Source of the DNA: Lycocorax pyrrhopterus obiensis
Lineage: Eukaryota; Chordata; Aves; Passeriformes; Paradisaeidae
Length of the DNA stretch: 64,000 nt
Direction: 5' to 3'
NCBI GenBank assembly: GCA_014706295.1
Contig: JACSVZ010000011.1
Location: 11,376,163 to 11,440,162, forward strand
Shown here: piece after piece, positions 56,101-63,633 of the stretch
Layout of the letters: the number at the start of each line of letters is the position of its first letter
How positions within the stretch are numbered: position 1 is the first letter of the stretch
The notes under the pieces: model-generated
The model's database searches: none
What the model was told of the DNA's origin: nothing
What the model saw: only the letters and a program-made list of their open reading frames with translations
Program-made: the position numbers and the translations under genes

Positions 56101-59100
56101 AGAGAGCTCACTGCACTGCCATGCTGGGGAAACGTTTGCTACAGTGCTGCTGGCTTTCACAGTAGCACAATGCTTACAAAGTTCCAGCAGGCAGCACATG
56201 CAGGACTTACTGGTGACTTGTAGACTTCCATTCTGTCTGAACTCTCCTCTCTGCATCAGATGAAGGAAGGTTGGCCCAGTGTGAGGAAGGTAAATTGCAT
56301 TTATCGCCAAATATACTTTTCTTTTTCTTCCTAATCTGTTCTTTTTTGCATATTGATTTACTTCCTTTGACAGCACATTATGTACAAATTTTCTGTGCCA
56401 TTTAATAGACCACTACCTGACAAAATGGTGACATTCTCAGGCAGATGCAGTGTTTATTAGCACAGAAATTACAGTGAAAGTCTTTTTGGGTATTTAACCA
56501 GCTCCTGATAATAAATTTTAAGTATCTCTGAAACCAAGCCCTACAGTCATCTATAGCTATAGCTGTGCTCTGCTTAAAGGTTGATTCTTAGAACTTTATT
56601 TGAAGACATGTAGTACTGAAAAAGCACACTGTGGAAAAGTGCAGTCTGAGAGCATGGCCTACTCATCCCCCATTTTCAGCAGAAATTGAACACCAAGCAC
56701 TGTCTGAGCTCCAAGTGCATCTGTCTGAAAACATACAAATAAAATTCTGATATACGTGGTCCTTGTCTTTGACCTTCTACACAATGATAAATTTCAGTCA
56801 GTGTTCACAGCAGTTAAAATTCAGTCACTTTAAAGTTCACAGAAAGCACTGCAAATAGAATCAGATTAAGTTTAAAGAGCATTTGCAGATCCTTTTTGGT
56901 TATTTCTCTTCACCTGGACATAATATTAGGGGCTGGAAATTTTTTGAGACATTTACACTCAAATGTCCAGACCCTGACAATATTTTGCATCCTCATTGCA
57001 TATAATGGACTAACTCAAGCTGTCCCAATTATTTACATTAAATAAATTAATTAAATTGTACTGAACTGATACACATGAAAAGAAATAATCTTTATGGAAA
57101 ATGATACATTCTCTCTAATAAACAGATATTCATTGTAAAAAGCTGCATTTCTGCTGTTTACCTAATGGGTTCATGATTAAAAGTAAACTTCCTGAACACA
57201 TCAAGTACAATAAATTATAAACAAATAGTCTGACATGACAGAATGCACAGAGCCAATATCTCTAAGGTGTAAAGTCAGAGATTTTCTTTTTACAGAAAAC
57301 AGAGAAGGATTTTTTTTGCCCGTTTTATATCCATGTTGATCATCCCATTCTAAAGTGACACGGTTTTGTACATATTTACAATAAACAGAAGAAGAATTGC
57401 CCTAGTTTCCTGGAAGAGTGATAAATATGAAATTATATTTGTAACAGATATAAAGAACATCTGTGGCATTCAGTGAAAATTAAATATGCCTTTAAGTGGA
57501 ACAAAAATCTCCTTTGATAAATTAAGAATCATATGAATCTACCTCATTATCAGCAACCAGTTTGTGTAAGGGTCTACACTTTCCTGCAGTGTACGCGTAA
57601 TAACATGGAGGAATTAGGTTACAATAATCTATAACTATTTAAAAAATTGAGTCCCATTTACAACTTAAATTCTAGATATTTGTGAAATGCCTCTTTTGAG
57701 TGGTAATGCTGCTGTCAGCAACAGGCCTTAAGTGCTCACAGGAATTTAAGTCTTGGATAAAGTGATGTCAAAGACACGTCTAGACACTGAAAGGAGATTA
57801 ATGTTGTTATTTCTTACGTCTTCTGATTTGGAAGTCATTCATGTCTGCTTTCTGAAAAAAATGTTTTGGGTATGCCAGCATCTCATCAGTTTAGACTGAA
57901 GTCAGTCTCATGCTTGCATCCGTTCCCATCTGTTCTAGGCGTGGACAGATTCAGTGAAGACATCCAACAAATGATGGGCTTCAAACCAGGCCTCTACTGG
58001 AGATTGTGCTGGAAATTTGTTAGTCCTGCTTTTTTATTGGTAAGTGTTGATAATTATTCCATCATGTTAAGAATATTAGTACATTGCTTCCCAGAATATA
58101 CAACAGATACCAAGAGCAAGATACCTATGCTGTGCCAGATATTGCTGGGATGAACAGAAGACACTCCAATTTAATTCTTTTTTCACTTTGAAATTATATG
58201 CAGGTTATATTTTGTATAATACATTTCAGTTGTGAAAGAGAAGCTAATGGTGGTTGTGGTCTTCCCCTGTTCCTTCATTTTAGCATGATTTTAAAAGGCA
58301 GCTTTTCCTAGGGAACACTTAGGCAGTGTCCTCCCTGTCCCTGCAGCACCTGTGCATATTAAACACAAACCATTCCCTTGGGAAAATAAGCTAGCCAGGG
58401 ATAAGAGATTGTGTTAGCAAGAATGTATTTTTCATTGGAGGATACCAAGATCCCCAAATTGTGGAATGACACCTTAGGAAAACTAATATACAACTACACC
58501 TGTAATTAGGTCTGTGAAACACTAAAGACTTGTATAAAATATACCTTGTAAGCTGCCTGTTGGAAAAAACATGTGTTCATTGCATTAGGGAAAAAAACCC
58601 CAAAGTGTGAATTTGGTTGCTTTGTGTAAAGGTTAGATTCAGTATTAACCCACAGTTTTATATTGGAATCTCTTCCTATGCATATTTGTAAATCAAAAGG
58701 TCAGGATAATAATACGGAAATTTGACCTCACTAGGATTTTAGGAGACAATTACTTGCATTAAAGCTGTGCATTCTTAAAGCTGTACTGGTATTGAAAATA
58801 TACACTGGGTAGGCTTTTAGGACAGGTCCACTTTTTCTTTTAAATATAAAAGCTCAAGACCCCAATTCATCCATAAACACCTACCAAGCCTATATTAATT
58901 ATCCTTTTAAACATAGTTGTATAAAGGAATTTGTATGGAACTATATTCTGCAGCACTTCAAGAAGGCTGACTCAAGCAGAATGGAAAAATGCTGCAGCAA
59001 GCATCCTAAGGTTTTGCACACAAGGAGAGAGTTGAAAATTTAAATTTTATAATGAGAGTTGTAACAATCTAGCTAAAGGTGCAGAGCCCATCAGTCTAAC

Positions 59101-62100
59101 CTTCAGATAGTTTAAAATGTCTTGGTGAAAGAGCCTCCATAGCTTCCTAGAAAAGCCTAAAAACATAAGGGTCAGAATAAATCTGTAGATAATGTATCTC
59201 TCAGCAATCACAATGCACACTTCTTTCTTTCCATCTGGAAGTTCTTGAAGCTCTTTCTCCATATTGTCTTCAGCTATGTACATAATCCCAAGAAAAATCT
59301 CAAAATAGAATTAGTATTTTTCTAACCAGATTCCACACTATCATCTTCCTTTAACCCACACTACCCTGGTGTAGTCTTTGAAATCTGAGGCTCAAAATAT
59401 TTTAATTTGAAATTGAAATATGGAGCAGAACATATAGCCCCAAGAACCAAATCAAGGAACTCTGCATGTTACACAACCCATATGGATTTAACAGGACAGA
59501 AGCAGGGTGGTACCCCACTCTTTCCTTCTTGCACCTAGCACTGGACAGGGCAGCACAGGAAGGAAAAACAGCTTTGTTTTCCAAGCCATAAGGCTGTTCT
59601 GCCTTTCCTCAGTAAATGCATCATGCTGGAGTTTGCATTATGTCTCTCATTGAAAAATGGGTACAAAGCTTCTAAATAAAGTCTAATGTTCCTGAAAAAC
59701 AAAGAAGGTAAAAACAATAGATCCTGCAGAGTTTTTTTCTTGACTACAGAATCCCTTTTTTACATCTGAAACAGTAGTTTAAATGAGGCAGTAGCAGACA
59801 ATCACCTGATCTTCCCATCAAAATTTCAAATTATCTGTGTCCAGAGTAGCTAAAGTGAACTGTTAATACTAGTAAACACATCAAGAACTTCAACAGCTTA
59901 AGCAGTAAGAGGCACAAAGTAAACAGGCTGAAGATAAATAGTAAAGCTGGTTTGAGATATACCTTAGAGCGGCTGCCTAATAGAACACCTGGAATCAGTT
60001 TCCCAGTAAGGTTCTTCATCTTAAAACTGTGGTTCATTTTATACTTTCTTCTCTAGTTTGTCGTGATAGTCAGCATAATAAATTTCAAGCCTCTGACCTA
60101 CGATGACTACACCTTCCCTCTCTGGGCAAACCGCATTGGCTGGGGAATAGCATTATCCTCAATGATCCTTGTGCCTGCCTATATCATCTATAAATTTATG
60201 AATGTGCGTGGGACCTTTAAAGAAGTAAGTGGAACACTAATCAAATGTCATGAAATGTTGCTGTGAAATGAAATGGCTGGGTCTAAGTTGGCAGTTTATT
60301 TCTCTCCCAAAACTTATGACTTATGAGTGACCTTTACAATCCGTATGTCAGGTGGATCAGTGGTTTGAGGTAGGATTACTGCATTCTGTTTGAGTTTCTA
60401 GATAGAAATTAGCTTTCCAGACAACACCATAATAATTGTGAAAAATTATTTTTGATGCATGTAATTGATCCAATTGATGAGATTAGACTTTTGTTATTAA
60501 CAAAGAATGTACAAATTATGGTATCTTCATATTCAGCTATGAGGTATGGTCTTCAAACTGTTCTGTACTTTTATTTATCAGTTCAAAAAGGCACAGGATT
60601 AAGGTTCACTAACCATATCATTTTTACCATCATATTAGCTTTACCTTCACTGTCTGTATAGCCTCACTATTATCTATAGTCTTAAAACCTCTAATGGTGC
60701 TCAGAAGCCTCCTCACCACTATACAGCACTGATTCTTTTCCCATCACGTCATAATTTTATAACCTAATCTAGACCCACTGACTGACCCCTAGTTCTACTG
60801 CACTCCCTTCCTACAGATACAGTTACACAATGGTGTAGCAAGATATTGATGCTCTTAGGCAAATCACTGAACCAACACCACACACAGAATTAAGCAGAAA
60901 ATAGGATCTCAACCTTTACATATGTCACATTCCCCTCATACTGACCCAGCAGACCCAAAAGAACAAAGGTCTTGTTTCTGAAACAGTACAGTCATCTCAT
61001 ATAATGTTCACCTCAGAAAGGCACCCCAAAGTTGGAACTCTTCAGCTGCCCTGTTTTCATCAGCTCCAACATCTCAAAGTTGTGCTGTGCAATTTCTAGA
61101 CCTCATTTCCAGCAGTTCTGTAAGCCCTTTGTTTTGTTCTGTCCTGGGGATGTTACAAACCCATTTTCCACAGGCATTTAAGTCTCAGAGAATAATTTGT
61201 ACTGGCCCATCAGGCTTTTGCCCTCTTGCTCAAGTTTACTGGTATAGGGATGCAGAAGCCTTTGGCCAAAACCACATTCTCTCATTCATTTTGTATTGTT
61301 AGCAGGTTCTGGTTTGTCTGTTACTGATCCTGCAAAGAGCAACTCTCCAGTTTCCCCACGAGCATTATGGCAAAAGGCTAATGTATTACATCCAAGTAAC
61401 TAGCACAAGATATGATGCCCTAAATTTTGCTCTTAAAAGGACAGGGAAAGGTATGATCTTAATCTAATGGGAACTCCTTAAATTGGTTGAAACTTCCTAA
61501 TAAACCAAAATCTACATGTGATCTCAAAGGGCACAGCACGGGGCAAACAAGGAAGATGAGCTGGGAAATACCAATACCTCCTTCCTCTCCCACTCTAGGA
61601 CTGGCCAACCCTCTTACAGCATTAACAGAAAAGCATGAATTTAAGGGATCTAAGGCTTGTGATACAAACTTGTTCTTGATGTTCTTTTCTATATGCACTT
61701 GCTAAATATTTGGACTTAGTATTTGCATAAACTTTCTACTGTTGCTTCTTATATTAAAGGCTAACACCCAAGGGTTTGTAATAGGCTTATTCTCTCAGTG
61801 ACTGAATAAAGGCACATGATGCGTAGATATTAAAGATTTAAGTCACCATTTTAAATAAAGTTCATGCTACTTCCCCCCTATAGATTGGGGATTACATACA
61901 TAATCCCACTTCATATGGCTGACTTTTTCCTCTTCTTCCTGTCTGGTTTAGAGACTAGCTTACTGCATCACACCTGAAAATGAGCACCAACTCGTGGCCC
62001 AAGGAAATGTCAGGCAGTTTAAGGTTTGTACACCTTTCACATGCTTCTCCTGATACCCGCCCTTTCCTGTTGTTTAGAAATAACTACAGTTTTGCACCAG

Positions 62101-63633
62101 TCTCCTCATAGTCAATGCCTTTGCAGGATTTGCCTCTGTAGTTCTTTATTTCTGCCAGCATGACAAGAGGCAGGAGGCTCAGTACCATATGCACCAACTC
62201 TTTTGGAAGGCTTTTGGGACCTTCCTTCTTTGACTGAGGAGAGCCCTCAATTTTACAGATCACCTGAATCTGGTATTTTAGGTTGTGTTTGAATACAGTG
62301 AGATCTGTCTTCACAAAATACAAAGGTATTTCCAAACGATCATGTGCATTTGAAGAGGTCATGGCTTCTCACTCAGTTACTGCACAGCAACCTGAAGTCA
62401 TGTTTCCAAAACTGCAATTATGTCCCACAACACATGGTAAACAGCAAAACAAATATCCAATGTCAGAGCTTACCTCTAATGTCGTGACATGAGGTACCAG
62501 GTCACATGGAATTGGCTTTCTCCACAGGACTAGAGTTGATTGAAAACACTGCTGGAGACTTCATAAGCCATGAAAAATATGCTATATGTTTCCAAATATT
62601 GTTCTTCTTCTAGCAAATAAAATGAGCTTATTGAAATAAACTCCTTTATGTACAAGATAAAAAGGATGCAAATGTGAAGCTTGTTACACTTATCAGCATT
62701 CATGCTGGACCACTTTCTGTCTTCAAAGTTGAAAGCAACTGGAATTATGCACACCTCCACAAAACATGACCCAGATTTTATAGTGGTAGTTTGTATGTTG
62801 ATACTGAAAAAATAAATCTGGGGTTTGCTTATTCTGAAAGATATTGTTTGAAGTAAATATTGGCTTTTAAAGGAAATCATCTGTGTAGATTTATGGAACA
62901 CAGAATGAAAGCGCAAATAGGCTTCCTGTTTCATGACCACAATTTATTTGATGTGGCCAAGAATATGAAATAGCATAGCACCTCTTCCTGCCTTTTCTTT
63001 CTCCTGTTTCTGCCCTGAGTTGTCAGTTGATTTACTGCTCCTGCTGTAACTCAGTGTTTCCAGGGGCAGATGTTCCTGTGTGAAAGGGCTAGAAACAGCC
63101 ATTCCACAGTACTGGTCTTAGGAACACAAATCTATGACAAAAAGGTAGCAAATTAATTTCACATAAATAAGAAAAGGCTGTCCTCAGAAGTAAACTACTA
63201 AAGTTACCTCAAGCCAAGCTGAACATGAGAGCATTTTAATTTGCTGCCATCTTCAATGAACAGCTAGGAATGGCTTTGTTAGTGCTAAAATGTGTTTAGT
63301 GTTTTGTTCACAATGTTTAAGATGGTAGACGAAACACTGTCTACTGTAACCAAACACAAGTATTTTATTCCCATATACGTCTGGCAGTTCTGAGTTTTAA
63401 AACTGAATTGAGAGCTGACCAAGTATCCTTTATATTCAGTGTGTTTCTCACTGCAAACTGGAACGCACAGAAATTTAGTTACAGAGGGGGATAGTCTATC
63501 CATCATTTTGAAACTTCTTCATAACTCTAGATTTGTCAAACAATGTATCTGTTGGCATCATCATCTGAATCAATGATGTAATTTAACAACCACTTCTGCT
63601 TCCTTGCAGCTCCAACACTGGCTAACAATATGA
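7871..63633 (+). CDS. SLC6A2: Noradrenaline transporter NET (SLC6A2), complete, 14 coding exons
   Basis: The spliced product is a 629-residue Na+/Cl- dependent plasma-membrane transporter that returns noradrenaline, and dopamine, from the extracellular space into catecholamine neurons. Exons: 7871-8180, 29387-29518, 33265-33502, 41476-41614, 42350-42484, 46424-46527, 47234-47358, 48101-48213, 50777-50905, 53660-53759, 57939-58039, 60057-60224, 61952-62023, 63610-63633 (1890 nt with stop). Every intron is GT-AG and the frame is continuous. Twelve TM segments are recognisable. Family hallmarks: TM1 Asp87 (human D75) next to NVWRFPY, loop-2 Cys188/Cys197 and three sequons (N196, N204, N210), TM3 Tyr163/Tyr164, TM8 Asp-Ser-Ser 430-432, C-terminus HWLTI. 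NET rather than DAT is shown by [11 protein letters not shown] in loop 3, ITPENEH in the C-tail and LQHWL at the end. Human comparisons are from memory. Oddities: an N-tail longer by 12 residues, Tyr329 for human Phe317, and a weak exon 13 donor. No frameshift or internal stop. Confidence 0.97.
7951..7966 (+). repeat. SLC6A2: CCG repeat encoding the N-tail proline run
   Basis: Five CCG codons in exon 1 encode prolines 28-32. A candidate length-variable site within the coding region. Confidence 0.9.
10264..10275. repeat. Poly-C run
   Basis: Twelve consecutive C residues after TTT. A site prone to length error in sequencing. Confidence 0.85.
12227..12247. repeat. TTA trinucleotide repeat
   Basis: TTTTTTTATTATTATTATTT, a short microsatellite that could resemble a SINE tail; no SINE body is seen beside it. 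Confidence 0.7.
15580..15640 (-). mobile_element. Short CR1 3'-end fragment, reverse orientation
   Basis: The stretch AGAACCATAGAATTATTTGG followed by GTTGGAAGAGACCTTAAGGA is the reverse complement of the CR1 3' terminus commonly seen in bird genomes. Only about 60 bases are recognisable. Confidence 0.8.
15704..15733. repeat. ATT/ATC trinucleotide repeat
   Basis: TATTATTATCATCATCATCA-type run followed by TTATTA; a short impure microsatellite. Confidence 0.8.
16446..16483 (+). repeat. Copy A of a locally repeated motif
   Basis: TTGCAATCTTTCCTGAAGCA then TGACAAAGGTGACAGCAC. Its partner lies 1.1 kb downstream; the 28-base core differs at one position. Flanks are unrelated apart from pyrimidine-rich DNA upstream of both. 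Confidence 0.8.
17560..17599 (+). repeat. Copy B of a locally repeated motif
   Basis: TTGCAATGTCTATCCTGAAG then CATGCCAAAGGTGACAGCAC, nearly identical to 16446-16483. Family unknown. Confidence 0.8.
18798..18861. repeat. Ancient imperfect palindromic repeat
   Basis: Left arm AAATCCTGACCCAGCTGAAG/TCAATGGG and right arm CCATTGACGTCACCAG/AGCCAGGATTT are inverted copies with about 22 of 28 positions matching. I recall similar palindromes as old dispersed elements in sauropsid genomes, but cannot name the family. Contains a perfect CRE. Confidence 0.6.
18839..18846. promoter_or_regulatory. Perfect CRE palindrome in intron 1
   Basis: TGACGTCA, the full cAMP-response element, inside the palindromic repeat. 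CREB/ATF binding is inference. Confidence 0.35.
22067..22151. repeat. A/C-rich low-complexity tract
   Basis: Irregular AAAC, CCAA and CAAA units over about 85 bases; a decayed simple repeat. Confidence 0.8.
28770..28805 (-). mobile_element. Possible CR1 scrap
   Basis: CATCACTAGGTTGGAAAGG resembles the reverse CR1 terminus but the following bases fit poorly. Weak. Confidence 0.3.
29387..29518 (+). CDS. SLC6A2: SLC6A2 exon 2: TM2
   Basis: 132 nt, residues 104 (part) to 147 plus one base of Gly148. Translates as [14 protein letters not shown], then [19 protein letters not shown], the highly conserved TM2 and first intracellular loop of SLC6 transporters, ending VWKICPVFK. Acceptor ctctttccag; donor GTAAGT. 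Together with exon 1 it restores the NGGGAFLIPY junction. Confidence 0.96.
29960..30155 (+). mobile_element. Ancient MIR/CORE-SINE-like relic
   Basis: Contains in order GGTTCGGCCACTAA, CTCTGTGCCTCAGTTTTCCT, CTTTGTAAAGTGTTTTTCAG and a terminal ATTATTACTATT, the order seen in MIR and related amniote CORE-SINEs. Diverged; boundaries approximate. Confidence 0.65.
31955..32030 (-). mobile_element. Possible MIR-like relic
   Basis: TATTTCCCCATTGTTAGGGA followed by TGAGCAAACTGG loosely follows the reverse MIR core order. Weak. Confidence 0.3.
32900..32907. promoter_or_regulatory. Perfect CRE palindrome in intron 2
   Basis: TGACGTCA in the context CTGACGTCATGA, 357 bases before exon 3. The full site is seen; use is unknown. 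Confidence 0.35.
33265..33502 (+). CDS. SLC6A2: SLC6A2 exon 3: TM3 and extracellular loop 2
   Basis: 238 nt, residues 148 (part) to 226 plus two bases of Glu227. TM3 carries Ala157, Val160, Tyr163 and Tyr164 (human A145, V148, Y151, Y152), which line the substrate site and outer gate. Loop 2 has Cys188 and Cys197, the expected disulfide pair, and three N-glycosylation sequons at N196 (NCT), N204 (NAS) and N210 (NGT), matching the three of mammalian NET. The stretch [16 protein letters not shown] looks more like DAT than human NET. Acceptor tttctttag; donor GTAAGT. Confidence 0.96.
37661..38301 (+). mobile_element. CR1 LINE, 5'-truncated 3' end
   Basis: About 640 bases match the well-known avian CR1 3' region: the end of the reverse-transcriptase ORF (GCCCTGGCAGCCAGGAGGG, then CTGTTCAGCCTGGAGAAGAG) and the 3' UTR ending CCCTTCCAACTCAG with the terminal repeat ATTCTGTGATTCTGTGAT. 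It is in sense with the host gene. The frame is broken by indels and stops, so it is a dead copy. The start is approximate. Confidence 0.95.
39408..39439. repeat. Perfect 14-bp hairpin, 4-base loop
   Basis: TGTTAACTAACAAA (39408-39421), loop CACA, TTTGTTAGTTAACA (39426-39439). Perfectly self-complementary arms. Too short for a miRNA precursor; function unknown. Confidence 0.9.
39985..40110 (-). mobile_element. Ancient MIR-like relic, reverse orientation
   Basis: TAATAATCCTTATCTTACAG then ATGGGAAAACCAAGACACAG match the reverse complement of the MIR core and 3' half (typically ccattttacagatgaggaaa, then ctgaggcacagag). The flanking match fades; boundaries approximate. Confidence 0.7.
41070..41285 (-). 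mobile_element. CR1 LINE 3' fragment, reverse orientation
   Basis: Starts with a degraded reverse complement of the CR1 tail (GAATCACAAAATAATATAGG) and continues through GATCTCCAAGGACAGAGATT and CTCTCTGGACATCTGTTCAG, which match the body of the reverse CR1 3' UTR. Diverged and old. Confidence 0.85.
41476..41614 (+). CDS. SLC6A2: SLC6A2 exon 4: end of loop 2 and TM4
   Basis: 139 nt, residues 227 (part) to 273. Starts [20 protein letters not shown], then the hydrophobic TM4 (about 247-264) and [11 protein letters not shown]. Thr270-Ser271 correspond to human T258/S259, known from the literature as the PKC-linked internalisation site, and are conserved. Acceptor tggtatgtag has a poor pyrimidine tract and the donor is GTAGAG, so this exon has the weakest paired splice sites of the gene. 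Confidence 0.95.
41615..42349 (+). other. SLC6A2: Intron 4 (735 bp)
   Basis: Short GT-AG intron between exons for TM4 and TM5. I see no repeat or gene in it. Confidence 0.9.
42350..42484 (+). CDS. SLC6A2: SLC6A2 exon 5: TM5 and extracellular loop 3
   Basis: 135 nt, residues 274-318, phase 0 at both ends. [20 protein letters not shown] is TM5. Loop 3 reads [20 protein letters not shown], diagnostic for NET versus DAT. Compared with human NET from memory, Ser to Tyr (GAY) and Tyr to Arg (DFRR, residue 312) are changes in this loop. Acceptor ttgtctgcag; donor GTAAGT. Confidence 0.96.
42485..46423 (+). other. SLC6A2: Intron 5 (3.9 kb)
   Basis: GT-AG intron with an ancient imperfect palindromic repeat (44641-44754) and small A-rich or CAA runs (43932-43946, 45109-45121). 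Otherwise unremarkable. Confidence 0.9.
44641..44754. repeat. Ancient imperfect palindromic repeat (TTAAGCACATGC type)
   Basis: GCATGTGCTTAA at about 44662-44673 is exactly inverted as TTAAGCACATGC at 44719-44730, and similarity extends outward to TCTTACTC and GTAAGA. The arms span roughly 35-40 bases each around a short unpaired centre. Looks like a fossil MITE-like or conserved palindromic element. Confidence 0.6.
46424..46527 (+). CDS. SLC6A2: SLC6A2 exon 6: TM6, central substrate site
   Basis: 104 nt, residues 319-352 plus two bases of Arg353. Reads [19 protein letters not shown] and then [15 protein letters not shown]. This is TM6 with its unwound centre, which forms part of the substrate and Na+/Cl- sites. 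Residue 329 is Tyr (codon tac, 46454-46456) where human NET has Phe317; Ser330 and Phe335 (human S318, F323) are kept. Acceptor cattatgcag; donor GTAAGA. Confidence 0.96.
46528..48100 (+). other. SLC6A2: Introns 6 and 7 (706 and 742 bp) flanking exon 7
   Basis: Intron 6 is 46528-47233 and intron 7 is 47359-48100, separated by exon 7 (47234-47358). I see no repeats, motifs or genes in either intron. Confidence 0.85.
47234..47358 (+). CDS. SLC6A2: SLC6A2 exon 7: TM7 and start of loop 4
   Basis: 125 nt, residues 353 (part) to 394 plus one base of Gly395. Reads [20 protein letters not shown], then [20 protein letters not shown], covering the third intracellular loop, TM7 and the first part of extracellular loop 4. 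Asn362 in TM7 is expected to help coordinate Na1 in this family. Acceptor ccatgcttag; donor GTAGGC. Confidence 0.95.
48101..48213 (+). CDS. SLC6A2: SLC6A2 exon 8: loop 4 and TM8
   Basis: 113 nt, residues 395 (part) to 432. Reads [16 protein letters not shown], then [20 protein letters not shown] and SS. TM8 contains Asp430-Ser431-Ser432 (human D418/S419/S420), the Na2 and substrate-contact residues. The human LGLDSS is LGIDSS here, a conservative change. Acceptor tctattgcag; donor GTGAGT. Confidence 0.96.
48214..50776 (+). other. SLC6A2: Intron 8 (2.6 kb)
   Basis: GT-AG intron, AT-rich, with a 13-base poly-A run at 50281-50293. The last 70 bases before exon 9 are pyrimidine-rich. Nothing else recognised. 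Confidence 0.88.
50777..50905 (+). CDS. SLC6A2: SLC6A2 exon 9: end of TM8 and TM9
   Basis: 129 nt, residues 433-475. Reads [20 protein letters not shown], then [20 protein letters not shown] and ITN. It contains the end of TM8, the fourth intracellular loop and TM9. The acceptor follows a strong pyrimidine tract (cccttccttcctcag type); donor GTAAGT. Confidence 0.96.
50906..53659 (+). other. SLC6A2: Intron 9 (2.8 kb)
   Basis: GT-AG intron with a T/G-rich low-complexity patch (about 51165-51222) and a poly-A run (52556-52569). No gene or clear transposon recognised. Confidence 0.88.
53660..53759 (+). CDS. SLC6A2: SLC6A2 exon 10: TM10
   Basis: 100 nt, residues 476-508 plus one base of Gly509. 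Reads [20 protein letters not shown], then [13 protein letters not shown]. This is TM10, with the acidic and Thr residues (Asp485, Thr486) of the outer vestibule conserved. Acceptor ccccattgcag; donor GTAAGC. Confidence 0.96.
54324..54348. repeat. Perfect 11-bp hairpin, 3-base loop
   Basis: ATACCAGAAAT (54324-54334), loop TGT, ATTTCTGGTAT (54338-54348). Pairing continues outward with G-T wobbles. Confidence 0.85.
55862..55935. repeat. A/C-rich low-complexity tract
   Basis: Irregular runs of A with CC, CCCC and CAA units; a decayed simple repeat. Confidence 0.75.
57939..58039 (+). CDS. SLC6A2: SLC6A2 exon 11: loop between TM10 and TM11, start of TM11
   Basis: 101 nt, residues 509 (part) to 542. 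Reads [20 protein letters not shown], then [14 protein letters not shown]. The cytoplasmic helix between TM10 and TM11 and the first turns of TM11 are very close to mammalian NET. Acceptor tctgttctag; donor GTAAGT. Confidence 0.96.
58040..60056 (+). other. SLC6A2: Intron 11 (2.0 kb)
   Basis: GT-AG intron splitting TM11. Unique-looking AT-rich sequence with no recognised element. Confidence 0.88.
60057..60224 (+). CDS. SLC6A2: SLC6A2 exon 12: TM11 and TM12
   Basis: 168 nt, residues 543-598, phase 0. [20 protein letters not shown] completes TM11 and extracellular loop 6. [20 protein letters not shown] starts TM12, followed by the proximal C-tail [11 protein letters not shown]. The tail after TM12 (MNVRGTF) differs most from human NET (LSTQGSL, from memory). 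Acceptor cttctctag; donor GTAAGT. Confidence 0.96.
60225..61951 (+). other. SLC6A2: Intron 12 (1.7 kb)
   Basis: GT-AG intron between TM12 and C-tail exons. No repeat or gene recognised. Confidence 0.88.
61952..62023 (+). CDS. SLC6A2: SLC6A2 exon 13: cytoplasmic C-tail
   Basis: 72 nt, residues 599-622, phase 0. Reads [20 protein letters not shown] then RQFK, which matches the NET C-tail and not the DAT tail. The acceptor follows a pyrimidine-rich tract (cttcttcctgtctggtttag). The donor is GTTTGT, the only one of the 13 lacking a purine at intron position +3, so retention or read-through is possible here. Confidence 0.95.
62024..62053 (+). other. Possible alternative C-terminus by read-through of the exon 13 donor
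   Basis: Translation through the weak donor adds VCTPFTCFS and then a TGA stop at 62051-62053, giving a 631-residue protein that lacks LQHWLTI. AATAAA hexamers at 62616-62621 and 62811-62816 in the same intron could end such a transcript. Alternative NET C-termini are known in mammals, but nothing here proves use. Confidence 0.25.
62024..63609 (+). other. SLC6A2: Intron 13 (1.6 kb)
   Basis: Begins with the atypical donor GTTTGT and ends cttgcag. Contains internal AATAAA hexamers (62616, 62811) that could serve a retained-intron transcript. No repeat or gene recognised. Confidence 0.88.
63610..63633 (+). CDS. SLC6A2: SLC6A2 exon 14 coding part: C-terminal LQHWLTI and stop
   Basis: 24 coding bases encode LQHWLTI followed by TGA (63631-63633). 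Human NET ends LQHWLAI (from memory). The hydrophobic last residues are known to bind the PDZ protein PICK1 in mammals, and this ligand looks preserved. The acceptor cttccttgcag is strong. Too short to be found by ORF length; identified from the conserved tail and frame after exon 13. Confidence 0.93.
   Translation, partial: LQHWLTI

Larger units (their letters stand above)
53760..57938 (+). other. SLC6A2: Intron 10 (4.2 kb)
   Basis: GT-AG intron with an 11-bp perfect hairpin (54324-54348) and an A/C-rich low-complexity tract (55862-55935). No gene recognised. Confidence 0.88.

Noticed and set aside
62024..62053. Treating the read-through C-terminus as the main form
   Set aside because: Exon 14 (LQHWLTI, stop) has a strong acceptor and matches the conserved NET end, so the spliced form is taken as the principal product.
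7871..63633. Identity as DAT (SLC6A3) or SERT (SLC6A4)
   Set aside because: The N-tail and part of loop 2 look DAT-like, but loop 3 [12 protein letters not shown]-tail ITPENEH and terminal LQHWL are NET type.
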